A stretch of DNA of 64,000 bases, taken from assembly GCA_000511875.1 (NCBI GenBank), contig AZIN01000001.1:937332-1001331 (forward strand). Direction: 5' to 3'. This document shows, piece by piece, positions 26,136-36,445 of this stretch. A program made the position numbers and the translations under genes. The stretch's first letter is position 1. Every line of letters begins with the position of its first letter. The DNA comes from Gammaproteobacteria bacterium MOLA455 (lineage in GTDB: Bacteria; Pseudomonadota; Gammaproteobacteria; Pseudomonadales; Porticoccaceae). The notes under the pieces are model-generated. The model was not told where the DNA came from. It did no database searches and saw only the letters and a list, made by a program, of their open reading frames with translations.

Positions 26136-27443
26136 TTACTGGTCCAAATGTTCGACGCGAATAAAGCTTACCTGTCCGCGTACTGTTTCAAGTTGTTCAA
26201 TCTGCTCAACCGCTGCATCCAAGGATTTCTCATGGGTGACATTGGTCAGGATAATCACGTCCACGTACTCTTCAGTGGCGGGCTGTTCTTTCTGACTAAT
26301 CGCTTCAATACTGATACCTGCGCCGGCCATAATAGCAGTTACCGTAGACAACACACCGGCCTGGTCTAGAGCTGAGAAGCGCATATAGAAGCTGGTTTCA
26401 ATCTCTTGAATGTCTAAAATATCGCGCGCTGTGACCGCACTGGTGGGCACACCAAGAGCTGGTACCCAGCTCTGCGGTTCGTTGTTCATCGCTCGCGCTA
26501 CATCAATAATGTCCGCTACTACTGATGAGGCAGTGGGAGCAGCTCCAGCGCCCGGACCATAAAACAAGGTAGTGCCAACTGCGTCCGCATTGACCATCAC
26601 GGCGTTAAGCACATCATCGACACCGGCAATCAGGCAGTTTTTCGGCACTAGGGTTGGGTGGACGCGCAGCTCAACACCACTGTCGGTCTGACGAGCTATA
26701 CCCAGATGCTTGACCACATAGCCCAACTCTCGGGCGTTGGCCACGTCCTGAGGATCTAGCTTGGTGATACCGTCGGTGAACACCTTGCTGCTGTCGAGGG
26801 GGATAGCGAAGGCCAATGACGCCATAATAACAAGCTTGTGGGCGGCATCTATGCCTTCCACATCAAAGGTGGGATCGGCTTCGGCGTAGCCCTTTTCCTG
26901 AGCTTCGCTGAGTACGTCGGCGAACTCACGCCCTTTGCTGTCCATCTCAGAGAGAATAAAGTTAGTGGTGCCGTTAATAATGCCAGCCATCCAGTTGATA
27001 CGGTTGCCCGCCAGGCCTTCACGCAAACCCTTAATGATGGGAATGCCACCGGCTACTGCGGCTTCATAGGCAACGATCAGATTACACTTCTCGGCGTGGG
27101 CGAAAATTTCCATACCATGCTCTGCAATCAATGCCTTGTTGGCGGTGACTACGTGCTTGCCGTTATCTAGGGCTGTCATCACTAGATCACGGGCAATGGT
27201 GGTGCCGCCAATCAGTTCGACGACTATATCAATGTCGGGGTTTTTGGCGACATCGAAAATATCCCGCGAGACCTGTAGATCCGAGGTGTCACAATTTGGA
27301 TTGTCGCGACGCGCACCTACCTGAGTAACGGCGATTTCGCAGTTGGCTCGAGGGTTAATTAATTGGGCGTTGCGCTGAAGAAGATTGAGTGTGCCTGAGC
27401 CAACTGTGCCCAGACCGCAGATACCGATTTTTACCGATTTCAA
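26136..27443 (-). CDS. hom: homoserine dehydrogenase
   Basis: NAD(P)H-dependent reduction of aspartate semialdehyde to homoserine. The start chosen is a TTG at 27443, giving 435 residues beginning MKSVKIGICGLGTVGSGT; this matches the usual Rossmann start and the length of P. aeruginosa Hom (434). The longer frame to 27515 adds unconserved residues. Catalytic-region motifs are GTTNFILSEM, YAEADPTFDVEGIDAAHK and GPGAGAAPTASSVVADI. A C-terminal ACT domain (residues ~350-430, YMRFSALDQAGVLSTVTAIM) suggests feedback control by threonine. First gene of hom-thrC. Confidence 0.95.
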   Translation of the reverse strand: MKSVKIGICGLGTVGSGTLNLLQRNAQLINPRANCEIAVTQVGARRDNPNCDTSDLQVSRDIFDVAKNPDIDIVVELIGGTTIARDLVMTALDNGKHVVTANKALIAEHGMEIFAHAEKCNLIVAYEAAVAGGIPIIKGLREGLAGNRINWMAGIINGTTNFILSEMDSKGREFADVLSEAQEKGYAEADPTFDVEGIDAAHKLVIMASLAFAIPLDSSKVFTDGITKLDPQDVANARELGYVVKHLGIARQTDSGVELRVHPTLVPKNCLIAGVDDVLNAVMVNADAVGTTLFYGPGAGAAPTASSVVADIIDVARAMNNEPQSWVPALGVPTSAVTARDILDIQEIETSFYMRFSALDQAGVLSTVTAIMAGAGISIEAISQKEQPATEEYVDVIILTNVTHEKSLDAAVEQIEQLETVRGQVSFIRVEHLDQ

Positions 27444-27576
27444 GGTGTTTCCCCGAACTGAAAATGAGTGAATAACAGAGGGCACAACAGTAGATGGCAG
27501 GCCGCCCTCTGTCAATGCAAGGGCGGTTGATATTCGCTAAAGCGGGCGCTTTTTATAGCTATGCGGCCGCTGTCAA

Positions 27577-28341
27577 TCAGTTGGCTGCGCTTACCCCGAG
27601 GAACTCGGCAAGTTCAGCTGCTGGTTTATAGCCTGGAATCAGGGTGCCATCCATCAGAATAATGGCTGGCGTGCCGGTCACTCCCAGAGAACCCCCAAGA
27701 CTATAGTGGTCAGCGACCGGATTATCTTCGCAGACCGAAGTGCTGATGCGCTTGCCATTCTTGATTGCCGTTAAGGTTTCATTGGGGGTGTCTGAACACC
27801 AGGCGGTGGCAATTTTATCGTATGAACCTGAGTCTAAACCGGCTCTAGGAAAGGCCAAATAGCGCACTTCGATACCCATGGCATTTAACTGAGGCACTTC
27901 ATTGTGCAGTTTGCGGCAGTAGCCGCAATCGACATCAGTAAACACATTAATAATCGCTTTAGTCTGCCCAGCAGGCTTAAAAACAATCATATCGTCAGTG
28001 CTGCGGGTAGCAAATACATCCCGTCGAGTGTCGTTTAGCGCCAGCTCGCGAACATTGACAAATTGCTTGCGGGTAATTTGGTAGAGATTACCATCAAAGA
28101 AATAACCCCCATCTGCAGAGACATAGAGCAGCGGACCACCTCTAACCTGCACGGCGTAAAAGCCCGGCAGTGCTGCCTCACCGACAAAATCAAAATTAAG
28201 ATCAGGACGCACTGCAGAAAGATTACCGAGAATCTGTTTCTCGCTAGCGGCCATAGCCCACTGGGCTGAACAGAGGCTGACTAACAAAATAGCAATGAAA
28301 CTGAATATATCGCGCTTAACGTTGAACGAAGAATTTTGCAC
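27577..28341 (-). CDS. dsbC: periplasmic thiol:disulfide interchange protein DsbC
   Basis: Disulfide isomerase of the periplasm. Begins at a GTG (28341) with AAGGA 7 bases upstream; an upstream TTG/ATG at 28392/28389 would give an unusually long leader. Signal peptide residues ~8-31 ending AMA. The N-terminal dimerisation domain is followed by a thioredoxin fold with active-site CGYC (VDCGYCRKLH) and the cis-proline loop TGTPAI; a second cysteine pair is present further on (AWCSD, SVCED) as in E. coli DsbC. 254 residues. It lies upstream of hom on the same strand, the order seen in Pseudomonas, where dsbC precedes hom-thrC. Confidence 0.93.
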   Translation of the reverse strand: MQNSSFNVKRDIFSFIAILLVSLCSAQWAMAASEKQILGNLSAVRPDLNFDFVGEAALPGFYAVQVRGGPLLYVSADGGYFFDGNLYQITRKQFVNVRELALNDTRRDVFATRSTDDMIVFKPAGQTKAIINVFTDVDCGYCRKLHNEVPQLNAMGIEVRYLAFPRAGLDSGSYDKIATAWCSDTPNETLTAIKNGKRISTSVCEDNPVADHYSLGGSLGVTGTPAIILMDGTLIPGYKPAAELAEFLGVSAAN

Positions 28342-28440
28342 TTGTGCGTCCTTGCGTTTTAAAGAGACTTTTAAAGGGTTTCTTGGCATCAAATACTCAA
28401 CAGGGATTTCCTGCGAAGGGCGTGAAGGCTGGCGGCTGAA

Positions 28441-28478
28441 CCAACTAAGACTTTCTTGAAGCAGAAAGCCCTAGTTGG
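28441..28478. other. long imperfect hairpin between the glnB-like gene and dsbC
   Basis: CCAACTA and TAGTTGG (outer stem) and CTTTCT and AGAAAG (inner stem) flank the loop TGAAGC, with a symmetrical AGA/CCC internal loop. It lies ~27 bases downstream of the glnB-like stop. There is no T tract on either strand, so it is terminator-like only in shape. Confidence 0.45.
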
Positions 28479-28504
28479 AATGTAGCCTGGATAGTTAGCG
28501 CAGA

Positions 28505-28939
<435 letters not shown>

Positions 28940-28989
28940 TCATGAACCAGTTATTGGCTGCCAGCAATCTCGCTGGAAAAATATCAGGC

Positions 28990-29018
28990 AAAAAAAATCC
29001 GGGGCCACAAGGCCCCGG
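28990..29018 (-). terminator. Rho-independent terminator after amtB
   Basis: On the minus strand CCGGGGCC, loop TTGT, GGCCCCGG, then ATTTTTTTT (28998-28990). A perfect 8-base GC stem, 40 bases past the amtB stop. Confidence 0.92.
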
Positions 29019-29057
29019 AAATCTACTTCTACAACTAAGGGAGGAAAAACTATAAAA

Positions 29058-30311
29058 CTACTTTCCTGAAGAGAATTCAGGGTAAGCCTCAATACCACAC
29101 TCAGCGATATCACAGCCTTCAAACTCTTGCTCTTGACTGATACGAATACCCATTATCGCTTTTAAGATTGACCAAACGATAAAGCTAGTAACAAAAGTCC
29201 AGGCAAAGATCACAACAATACCAGTCAACTGACCCACCAGAGTTGCACTGTCGTTGCCAGAGAAACAAACTGCCAACAGACCCCAGATACCTACAACACC
29301 GTGTACAGAGATGGCGCCGACGGGATCATCAATCTTGATCGAATCCATAAACTTCACAGAGAAGACAACTATTACGCCACCAACCGCACCGACAAGCGTT
29401 GCAGCTCCGCCAGTCCAAGCCAGAGGCTCAGCAGTAATAGATACCAGACCAGCCAGAGCACCGTTAACCGCCATAGTCAGATCAGCTTTTCCGTAGAGTA
29501 ACTGAGCCAAGACCAGAGCAGCGATGAGACCACCAGCGGCAGCAGCATTAGTGTTAACAAAGATATCCGATACTGCGTTGGCGTCAGCAACGTTCGACAC
29601 GATCAACTGAGAACCGCCGTTAAAACCGAACCAGCCCATCCACAGGATGAACATGCCTATAGCCGCGAGAGGCATGTTGGCGCCAGGAATCGCATTAACT
29701 TTGCCCTCAGCTGAATACTTGCCTTTACGAGCGCCAAGCAACAGCACGCCAGCCAGTGCTGCAGTAGCACCACAGAGGTGAACAACACCAGAACCTGCGA
29801 AATCTTGGAAACCTGCAACGTCTAGGAAACCGCCGCCCCACTTCCACATACCCTGAATAGGATAGATAAAGCCAGTCATCACAACAGCAAAGGCAAGGAA
29901 TGCCCAGAGCTTCATGCGCTCAGCAACTGCACCTGAGACGATCGACATAGCCGTAGCAACGAATACCACCTGGAAGAAAAAGTCAGATGCGCCTGAGTAG
30001 TAAGTGTCACCACCGCTAGCCAGAACTTCTTCAGTTGACGCATTACCAATAATGTTGCCAAACCAAACGTCGGGAAGAAAACCGCCGGCACTCCCGCCGT
30101 ACATAATGGCGTAGCCCGAAAACATGTACATACAGCATGAGATGGAAAACAACGCCACATTTTTGGTCAGAATTTCGGTAGTGTTTTTAGAGCGAACCAG
30201 ACCGGCTTCAAGCATGGAGAAGCCAGCGGCCATCCACATTACTAATACACCAGACATCAAGAAATAGAAGGTGTCCAGTGCATATTTGATTTCAATAATA
30301 TCAGAATTCAT
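29058..30311 (-). CDS. amtB: ammonium transporter
   Basis: 417 residues with about eleven membrane helices. Typical Amt motifs: LVMWMAAGFSMLEAGLVRSKN near the N-terminus, GGFLDVAGFQDFAGSGVVHL containing the first pore histidine, GWFGFNGGSQL, and SVHGVVGIWGLLAVC with the second pore histidine. No cleavable signal peptide is obvious; the N-terminus enters the membrane directly. The C-terminal tail ends EFEGCDIAECGIEAYPEF, the conserved P-II-interacting region of marine Amts. It lies 14 bases after glnK and is followed by a strong terminator. Confidence 0.96.
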   Translation of the reverse strand: MNSDIIEIKYALDTFYFLMSGVLVMWMAAGFSMLEAGLVRSKNTTEILTKNVALFSISCCMYMFSGYAIMYGGSAGGFLPDVWFGNIIGNASTEEVLASGGDTYYSGASDFFFQVVFVATAMSIVSGAVAERMKLWAFLAFAVVMTGFIYPIQGMWKWGGGFLDVAGFQDFAGSGVVHLCGATAALAGVLLLGARKGKYSAEGKVNAIPGANMPLAAIGMFILWMGWFGFNGGSQLIVSNVADANAVSDIFVNTNAAAAGGLIAALVLAQLLYGKADLTMAVNGALAGLVSITAEPLAWTGGAATLVGAVGGVIVVFSVKFMDSIKIDDPVGAISVHGVVGIWGLLAVCFSGNDSATLVGQLTGIVVIFAWTFVTSFIVWSILKAIMGIRISQEQEFEGCDIAECGIEAYPEFSSGK

Positions 30312-30325
30312 TTTAACGCCCCTTG

Positions 30326-31376
<1,051 letters not shown>

Positions 31377-31461
31377 CGATATATCTCCCAAGATATAAAA
31401 TTTTAAAATATGTTTTGAAACGTTATTAACATTGTGTTTTTTGATGCTTCGACTAAGACAA

Positions 31462-31477
31462 TGCATTTAGCGTGCCA
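31462..31477 (-). promoter_or_regulatory. sigma-54 (RpoN) promoter for torF-glnK-amtB
   Basis: Minus strand TGGCACGCTAAATGCA fits TGGCACGnnnnTTGCW with one mismatch; the GG (-24) and GC (-12) pairs have the correct spacing. Expected start near 31451, about 75 bases before the torF ATG. Confidence 0.8.
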
Positions 31478-31528
31478 ACAATTATTCAGCCGTCTTTTCG
31501 ATCAATTAATAATTAAATAACAGTCAAA

Positions 31529-31545
31529 TGTACCAATATGGTGCA
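31529..31545. promoter_or_regulatory. NtrC-like binding site 1
   Basis: TGTACCAATATGGTGCA is a near-perfect dyad, almost the same as the strong NtrC sites at E. coli glnA (TGCACCAACATGGTGC). It lies ~65 bases upstream of the sigma-54 promoter, a suitable enhancer position. Confidence 0.75.
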
Positions 31546-31571
31546 CAACCAAAACTGCCCGAAGCCAGTAG

Positions 31572-31588
31572 CGCACCAAACTGGACAA
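31572..31588. promoter_or_regulatory. NtrC-like binding site 2 (partial)
   Basis: CGCACCAAACTGGACAA keeps GCACCA-N3-TGG of the NtrC dyad, with a weak right end. Centre-to-centre distance to site 1 is 43 bases, about four helical turns, allowing cooperative binding on one face. Confidence 0.55.
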
Positions 31589-31698
31589 GCTATAGATCAT
31601 TGGAGTGACAGGTCACATCTGCAGTAAATGCGTGGGGTATCTTGGTGCAATTTGCTAGACTGCAATCTGTTGCCAGAGTCTTAAAGAGGGACCACCCA

Positions 31699-31971
31699 GT
31701 GAATCAAGACAATATCGTTAATCAATTTATCAATCAGTTTAATCAAGCCTTTATGCCGGGCGCCCAAGCACTGGGAGACGAGGTGCAAACGCAGGTTCGC
31801 TCAGCCATGGCCAAGGCCTTAAAAAAAATGGACCTGGTAACCCGGGAAGAGTTTGATATTCAGCAAGCGGTTCTGCAGCGCTCCAGAGAAAAGCTCGACG
31901 CATTAGAAACACAGATCAGTGGCCTTGAAGACAGTATCGACCAGCTCAGATCTGAGAAAAACAATAAATAA
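31699..31971 (+). CDS. ubiK: ubiquinone biosynthesis accessory factor UbiK
   Basis: 90 residues from a GTG at 31699 with AGAGGG 8 bases upstream; the frame to 31642 adds an unconserved leader. The N-terminus FINQFNQAFMPGAQAL is an amphipathic helix, and residues ~45-88 form a coiled coil (AVLQRSREKLDALETQISGL), the pattern of UbiK/YqiC (BMFP family, E. coli 96 residues). UbiK binds UbiJ and lipids and assists late ubiquinone steps. No other ubi gene is adjacent; the comM neighbour is common in Pseudomonas-like genomes. Confidence 0.88.
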   Translation: MNQDNIVNQFINQFNQAFMPGAQALGDEVQTQVRSAMAKALKKMDLVTREEFDIQQAVLQRSREKLDALETQISGLEDSIDQLRSEKNNK

Positions 31972-31986
31972 CTAATATAGGTAGAC

Positions 31987-32006
31987 CCCCTCAGCGGACT
32001 GAGGGG
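31987..32006. other. hairpin between ubiK and comM
   Basis: CCCCTCAG, loop CGGA, CTGAGGGG: a perfect 8-base stem 15 bases after the ubiK stop. No T tract follows on the plus strand, so it may be a weak or attenuating stop before comM, whose Shine-Dalgarno GGGAGG begins 20 bases later. Confidence 0.4.
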
Positions 32007-32038
32007 ATGTTCTCGATAGACATACAGGGAGGTATGCA

Positions 32039-33595
32039 ATGTCACTTGCGGTGGTCAACACGCGCGCAAAACTGGGTATCAATGCACCACTGGTCTCAGT
32101 AGAGGTGCATCTATCCAATGGCCTGCCGAGTTTTCATATGGTCGGTCTGCCAGAGACCGCAGTTAAAGAGAGCAAAGACCGAGTCCGCAGCGCCATTCTC
32201 AACTCCCATTTCGATTTCCCTGCACGGCGCATCACCGTCAATCTAGCCCCTGCAGAGCTTCCCAAAGAAGGTAGTCGCTTCGATCTCGCCATCGCCGTAG
32301 CGATTCTTGCAGCCTCGGGACAGGTACCCAGAGACCACCTCGACCAATATGAATTTATCGGTGAACTGGCCCTCTCTGGCGACACCCGCGGAGTCGATGC
32401 CGTATTGCCCGCAGCCCTTGGCTGTTTGCATCAGGGCAAGCAATTAATTATCAGCCGCCACAATGCCGAAGAAGCCGCACTAGTCGACGGTCTCGAAATC
32501 CTCCCATGCACACATCTATTAGATATTTCTGGGCATTTGTTGAAACAGACAGAGTTATCGTTGTGGGACAGTGCCCAGCTAGAATCGATAAAATCTGCAA
32601 AGCAAAACAACAGTAGAGAAAGTGATAATCAGAGTCAGCTCAACCAGGTCATCGGCCAACACCATGCCAAGCGCGCCCTGGAAATCTCTGCCAGCGGCGG
32701 ACACAACCTACTGTTTTACGGCCCACCAGGCACTGGAAAAACCATGCTCGCCAGTCGCCTGCCCGGCATACTGCCGCCATTGAATAACCAGCAGGCACTT
32801 GAAGTCGCCTCTATTTATTCCGTAGCCGGCAAAGGCGTGCGCCAACCGATCTGGGCAAGACCCTTTCGCGCACCCCATCACACCGCATCCTCCGCAGCAT
32901 TGGTGGGGGGAGGCAGCAGCCCCAGACCAGGGGAAATCTCCCTCGCCCATCAGGGCGTACTGTTTCTCGATGAACTGCCAGAGTTTTCCCGCAGCGTATT
33001 AGAAGTACTGCGAGAACCCATGGAATCTGGCGAGATCAATATCTCCCGGGTCGCCGCACAGGTCTGTTACCCGGCCAACTTTCAATTGATCGCCGCCATG
33101 AACCCCTGCCCTTGCGGCTATCTCGGCAGTCAGCGCTGTCGTTGCACCCCCGACCAAATCAACCGCTATCGCGGCAAGATTTCCGGCCCGCTATTAGATC
33201 GTATCGACCTACAGGTGCAGGTCACCCCCATCGAAAACAATCAACTACTAAACCAACAGCAGGTAAACCATAAAGACCAACCCAAAGGCGAAAGCGACCG
33301 GCAGATTCAGCAGCGTATCTGTGTGGCTCGAGAGCGGCAGTTGAAGAGACAGGGCAAAACCAACAGCCAACTGAGTAGTGAAGAGTTGAAAACCATCTGT
33401 CCACTGAGCAGCGAACAGCGCCATATGATGGACCATGCGATTACCCGTTTTGGGCTCTCAACCAGAGGCTTTTATCGTGTCTTGAGAGTGGCGCGGAGTA
33501 TTGCCGATCTGGCAGGCAGAGAGCAGGTGATTAGTGAAGACTATCAAGAGGCGCTAAGTTATCGCATCGCTTCAGAGCAGCAATCTACGCGCTAA
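32039..33595 (+). CDS. comM: ComM/YifB-family AAA+ ATPase
   Basis: 518 residues (E. coli YifB 506). Lon-like N-terminal domain (LPSFHMVGLPETAVKESKDR), Walker A FYGPPGTGKTMLASRLPG near residue 225, Walker B LFLDELPEF, and the cysteine-bearing loop MNPCPCGYLG. The C-terminal Mg-chelatase subdomain has FGLSTRGFYRVLRVARSIAD. ComM is a hexameric branch-migration helicase that helps integrate DNA during natural transformation, also reported to support recombination more broadly. Its presence alone does not show competence. Shine-Dalgarno GGGAGG before the ATG. Confidence 0.94.
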   Translation: MSLAVVNTRAKLGINAPLVSVEVHLSNGLPSFHMVGLPETAVKESKDRVRSAILNSHFDFPARRITVNLAPAELPKEGSRFDLAIAVAILAASGQVPRDHLDQYEFIGELALSGDTRGVDAVLPAALGCLHQGKQLIISRHNAEEAALVDGLEILPCTHLLDISGHLLKQTELSLWDSAQLESIKSAKQNNSRESDNQSQLNQVIGQHHAKRALEISASGGHNLLFYGPPGTGKTMLASRLPGILPPLNNQQALEVASIYSVAGKGVRQPIWARPFRAPHHTASSAALVGGGSSPRPGEISLAHQGVLFLDELPEFSRSVLEVLREPMESGEINISRVAAQVCYPANFQLIAAMNPCPCGYLGSQRCRCTPDQINRYRGKISGPLLDRIDLQVQVTPIENNQLLNQQQVNHKDQPKGESDRQIQQRICVARERQLKRQGKTNSQLSSEELKTICPLSSEQRHMMDHAITRFGLSTRGFYRVLRVARSIADLAGREQVISEDYQEALSYRIASEQQSTR

Positions 33596-33612
33596 CGGTG
33601 AGGGGCTAATAT

Positions 33613-33634
33613 CTGAATCACTGATTCAGGTTTT
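33613..33634 (+). terminator. probable terminator after comM
   Basis: CTGAATC, loop ACT, GATTCAG, then GTTTT. It lies 18 bases after the comM stop and overlaps the last codon of the convergent channel gene. A short A+T-rich stem, so moderate strength. Confidence 0.45.
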
Positions 33635-34441
33635 CGACAACTCAATACCACAGTGATAACAGTACTCGGCATCCGGATGATGACCGCTGCGCTCACAGAT
33701 ATTACAGCGGGTATTGCTGCTAGCAGTATTGATCTCGCGGGCGATCTCGGCAGTGAAAATACCGGTTGGAATAGCAATGATCGAATAACCTGTCAGCATC
33801 GCCATGGTCGCAATAATCTGCCCGAGCACAGTCTGGGGCGCAATATCCCCATAGCCCACTGTGGTAATAGTGACTATGGTCCAATAGATACTCCGGGGAA
33901 TACTGCTAAAGCCATTTTCAGGCCCTTCCACCAAGAACATCAGGCTGCCAAAGATCACACTGAGCACCATCACCACGGTGAAAAACACCAATACCTTGCG
34001 CCGGGAGGCATACATGGAGCGCAATAGAATATTCGCTTCGGATAGATAGCGCACCAGTTTCAATACCCGAAAGACGCGCAATACACGCAGCAGGCGCAAT
34101 ATCAGCCAGTAACTGGCGCCTGGTTCAAACAGCGCAAGATAGGTAGGCACTATAGAGAGCAGATCGACAAGACCGTAGAAGCTGAAAATATAACTCATTC
34201 GCTTTGGGGAGGAGTAAATACGCAGCAGATACTCGACGGAGAACAGACCGGTAAATATCCACTCGAGACGAAAGATCCAAACCCCGTACTGATCATGTAC
34301 TGTGCTAATCGAATCGACAATAACCGCCAGCACACTAAGCAGAATCATATAGATCAGCAGAATATCAAAGCGCTGTCCGGCGGCGGTGTCGGTGCCAAAA
34401 ATAACTTGGTAAATTTTTTCTCTGGCGGTGATCTCGATCAT
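33626..34441 (-). CDS. voltage-gated potassium channel-like protein with C-terminal zinc ribbon
   Basis: 271 residues from the ATG at 34441. Six membrane segments; the S4 voltage sensor is RLLRVLRVFRVLKLVRY with regularly spaced arginines, and the pore has the potassium selectivity filter TVGYGD near residue 200. After S6 the short cytoplasmic tail carries CNIC and CYHC (CNICERSGHH, EYCYHCG), a zinc-ribbon-like end not present in KvAP or Kch. This gives a compact Kv-type channel of the bacterial ion-transport family. Convergent with comM. Role probably membrane potential or potassium homeostasis; not known. Confidence 0.9.
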   Translation of the reverse strand: MIEITAREKIYQVIFGTDTAAGQRFDILLIYMILLSVLAVIVDSISTVHDQYGVWIFRLEWIFTGLFSVEYLLRIYSSPKRMSYIFSFYGLVDLLSIVPTYLALFEPGASYWLILRLLRVLRVFRVLKLVRYLSEANILLRSMYASRRKVLVFFTVVMVLSVIFGSLMFLVEGPENGFSSIPRSIYWTIVTITTVGYGDIAPQTVLGQIIATMAMLTGYSIIAIPTGIFTAEIAREINTASSNTRCNICERSGHHPDAEYCYHCGIELSKT

Positions 34442-34582
34442 GCTTAGGTGTCCCACTTGCTATTTATTTTAGCCGTCTAACTGCGGCTCTCTATTTTTCA
34501 CCTTTTAATCGCACTATTGTAGGCAGCAACAGCCACTAGGGTCTATTTTTATATGGTCACAGATCAACCAAAAGAGACCACT

Positions 34583-35371
34583 ATGATCCGATTAACCACC
34601 TGCCTACTGTTTTGCAGCCTACACCTAAATGGCTTTGCCCAGCCAGAGCTCAAAGGCAGTCCCAGCGAACTGCGCCATTTCCTGCATCCCAATGACAAAA
34701 TTGTCACCCTCAGTGCTAAAGCGGAAGAGAAGGCCTATTCCGATAGAGCCATTATTAGCTTGGTGATCACCAGTGAAGACACGCAGCTTTCAACATCTAT
34801 CGCCAACAACAGTGCTATCAGGGAAACCATCAGCCAGCAGCTAGTCTCAGCCGGCATCAATCCCGACTATATCAAGAGCTCGACGTTTTCCACTTCACCG
34901 CAATACGGCTGGTTTGGCAAAAAGCCCGACAGCTACAAAGTTGTTAACCGCATGGCGGTGACTATTACTGAAGAATCTCAGCTTAATACCATCGCCGGTG
35001 TCGCCGATAGTAAAGAGGAAGTAGAGTTTTCCGATATCGCCTTCGAGCACTCCCAAAAAGACGCCTTTAAAAGTAAAGTCAAACAGCTTGCTGTGGAAAA
35101 AGTGATGAAGCAAAAAGCGCTCTATGAATCCTCACTGGGAATAACACTAACCCCGGTCAGCTTCCGCGACAATCGACTCTGGATAAAGGGCAGCCAAGGG
35201 GCGCAGATGCTTAAAGAGGTCGTGGTAACAGCCACAAAGCGCAGTCGCAGCTATAACGAAAGTACTGCAGACTTTGCCCATGCGGTCGCACCTAAAAGCG
35301 TCGAAGCCTCCTTTGATGAAATCATTTATAGCGCTGAGATTTTTGTCGATTTTAGTGCAAAAACTCAATAG
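34583..35371 (+). CDS. SIMPL-domain (DUF541) periplasmic protein
   Basis: 262 residues from the ATG at 34583 (MIRLTTCLLFCSLHLNGFAQ signal peptide); an upstream ATG at 34553 would put ten polar residues before the signal peptide. The mature part matches the SIMPL/DUF541 pattern: opening VTLSAKAEEKAYSDRAII, then SSTFSTSPQYGW and KVVNRMAVTI, where the canonical proteins have YxVxNxxxV. These are periplasmic or outer-membrane proteins (for example E. coli YggE) linked to oxidative stress; the mechanism is unknown. Followed by an extragenic palindromic element. Confidence 0.75.
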   Translation: MIRLTTCLLFCSLHLNGFAQPELKGSPSELRHFLHPNDKIVTLSAKAEEKAYSDRAIISLVITSEDTQLSTSIANNSAIRETISQQLVSAGINPDYIKSSTFSTSPQYGWFGKKPDSYKVVNRMAVTITEESQLNTIAGVADSKEEVEFSDIAFEHSQKDAFKSKVKQLAVEKVMKQKALYESSLGITLTPVSFRDNRLWIKGSQGAQMLKEVVVTATKRSRSYNESTADFAHAVAPKSVEASFDEIIYSAEIFVDFSAKTQ

Positions 35372-35388
35372 GAATATCAAACAATCTA

Positions 35389-35465
35389 TGCCACCCTGAG
35401 CGAGTCCGGAAAGTACGCTTTCAACTGGACGAAATCCTTCGGCTTCGCCAAGGATGACAGCCCTT
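35389..35465. repeat. extragenic palindromic repeat element
   Basis: Two hairpins in a row: GTCC-GAAAG / CTTTC-GGAC (35404-35430) and ATCCTT-GGC / GCC-AAGGAT (~35433-35455). The element begins CCACCCTGAGCGAG and ends GGATGACAG, which resembles the widespread dispersed motif of the type CATCCTGAGCGAAG...GAAGGATG. It is non-coding and lies between the SIMPL gene and a transporter gene. Confidence 0.6.
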
Positions 35466-35495
35466 TATTGGCTAACAAACACTTAGGGACAACCA

Positions 35496-36413
35496 ATGAT
35501 CAACCAAAGTATGGGCTCCAAAGACTGGGCAATGCTTCTATCCCTGTCCTTCCTCTGGGGTGGCTCATTCTTTTTCGTCGGTGTCGCCGTAACCGGACTA
35601 CCACCGCTCACCATAGTCACCCTGAGAGTCGCCATTGCAGCCTCCATACTCTGGATGATCTTGCTGTTCTCACAGCATAAAGCCCCCAAAACCGCCAAAC
35701 TCTGGCGCGATCTTTTTATCATGGGGTTACTCAACAACGTCATACCCTTCTCACTGATCGTCTGGGGACAGACCCACATCGCCTCAGGCCTAGCCTCAAT
35801 ACTCAACGCCACCATCCCATTATTCACCGTGGTTATCGCTGGCTGGCTGCTCCCAGACGAACGGATGACCGCCCGCAAAGTCACCGGCGTCGGTATTGGT
35901 TTCTTTGGCGTCATAGTCCTAATGGGTCCCTCATCATTAGCACAAATGGGCACCGATACCGTAGCCCAGCTCGCTATTCTCGGTGCCGCGATTTCATACG
36001 GATTCGCCACCCCGTTTGGTCGTCGCTTTCAAACCATGGGCATTAGCCCATTCCAAACCTCAGTGGGCCAGGTCACCGCCTCCACCATTATGTTATTGCC
36101 CCTAGTATTCCTGTTCGAACGCCCCGACCAGCTAGTCAACCCAAACAACGAAGTTTGGTTAGCCGTGATTGCCCTAGGCGCCTTCTCAACCGCCCTCGCC
36201 TATATACTATTCTTTAATGTCCTCTCATCCGCAGGGGCCACTAATGTCGCACTGGTAGCCTTTTTAGTCCCGCTAACCGCCATATTTCTTGGCTGGCTAA
36301 TACTCGACGAACAGCTCAGAATTGAGCACTTCGCAGGTATGGCATTTATTGGCCTAGGATTGGCCGCCATCGATGGCCGACTCTGGACGAAACTTAAAAA
36401 CGCTACCAAATAA
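35496..36413 (+). CDS. EamA/DMT-family transporter
   Basis: 305 residues, about ten membrane helices in two EamA repeats. The N-terminal repeat has LSFLWGGSFFFVGVAVTGLPP and VTLRVAIAASILW, typical for this family; the C-terminal repeat ends FAGMAFIGLGLAAIDG. Shine-Dalgarno AGGGAC before the ATG. A second, unrelated-looking DMT protein lies at 13844-14758. It is followed by a LysE-type exporter 32 bases downstream, and the two might share a transcript as amino-acid-type exporters; the substrates are unknown. Confidence 0.88.
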   Translation: MINQSMGSKDWAMLLSLSFLWGGSFFFVGVAVTGLPPLTIVTLRVAIAASILWMILLFSQHKAPKTAKLWRDLFIMGLLNNVIPFSLIVWGQTHIASGLASILNATIPLFTVVIAGWLLPDERMTARKVTGVGIGFFGVIVLMGPSSLAQMGTDTVAQLAILGAAISYGFATPFGRRFQTMGISPFQTSVGQVTASTIMLLPLVFLFERPDQLVNPNNEVWLAVIALGAFSTALAYILFFNVLSSAGATNVALVAFLVPLTAIFLGWLILDEQLRIEHFAGMAFIGLGLAAIDGRLWTKLKNATK

Positions 36414-36445
36414 CCCTCAGATAACCATAGAACAAGAGCATCAAT

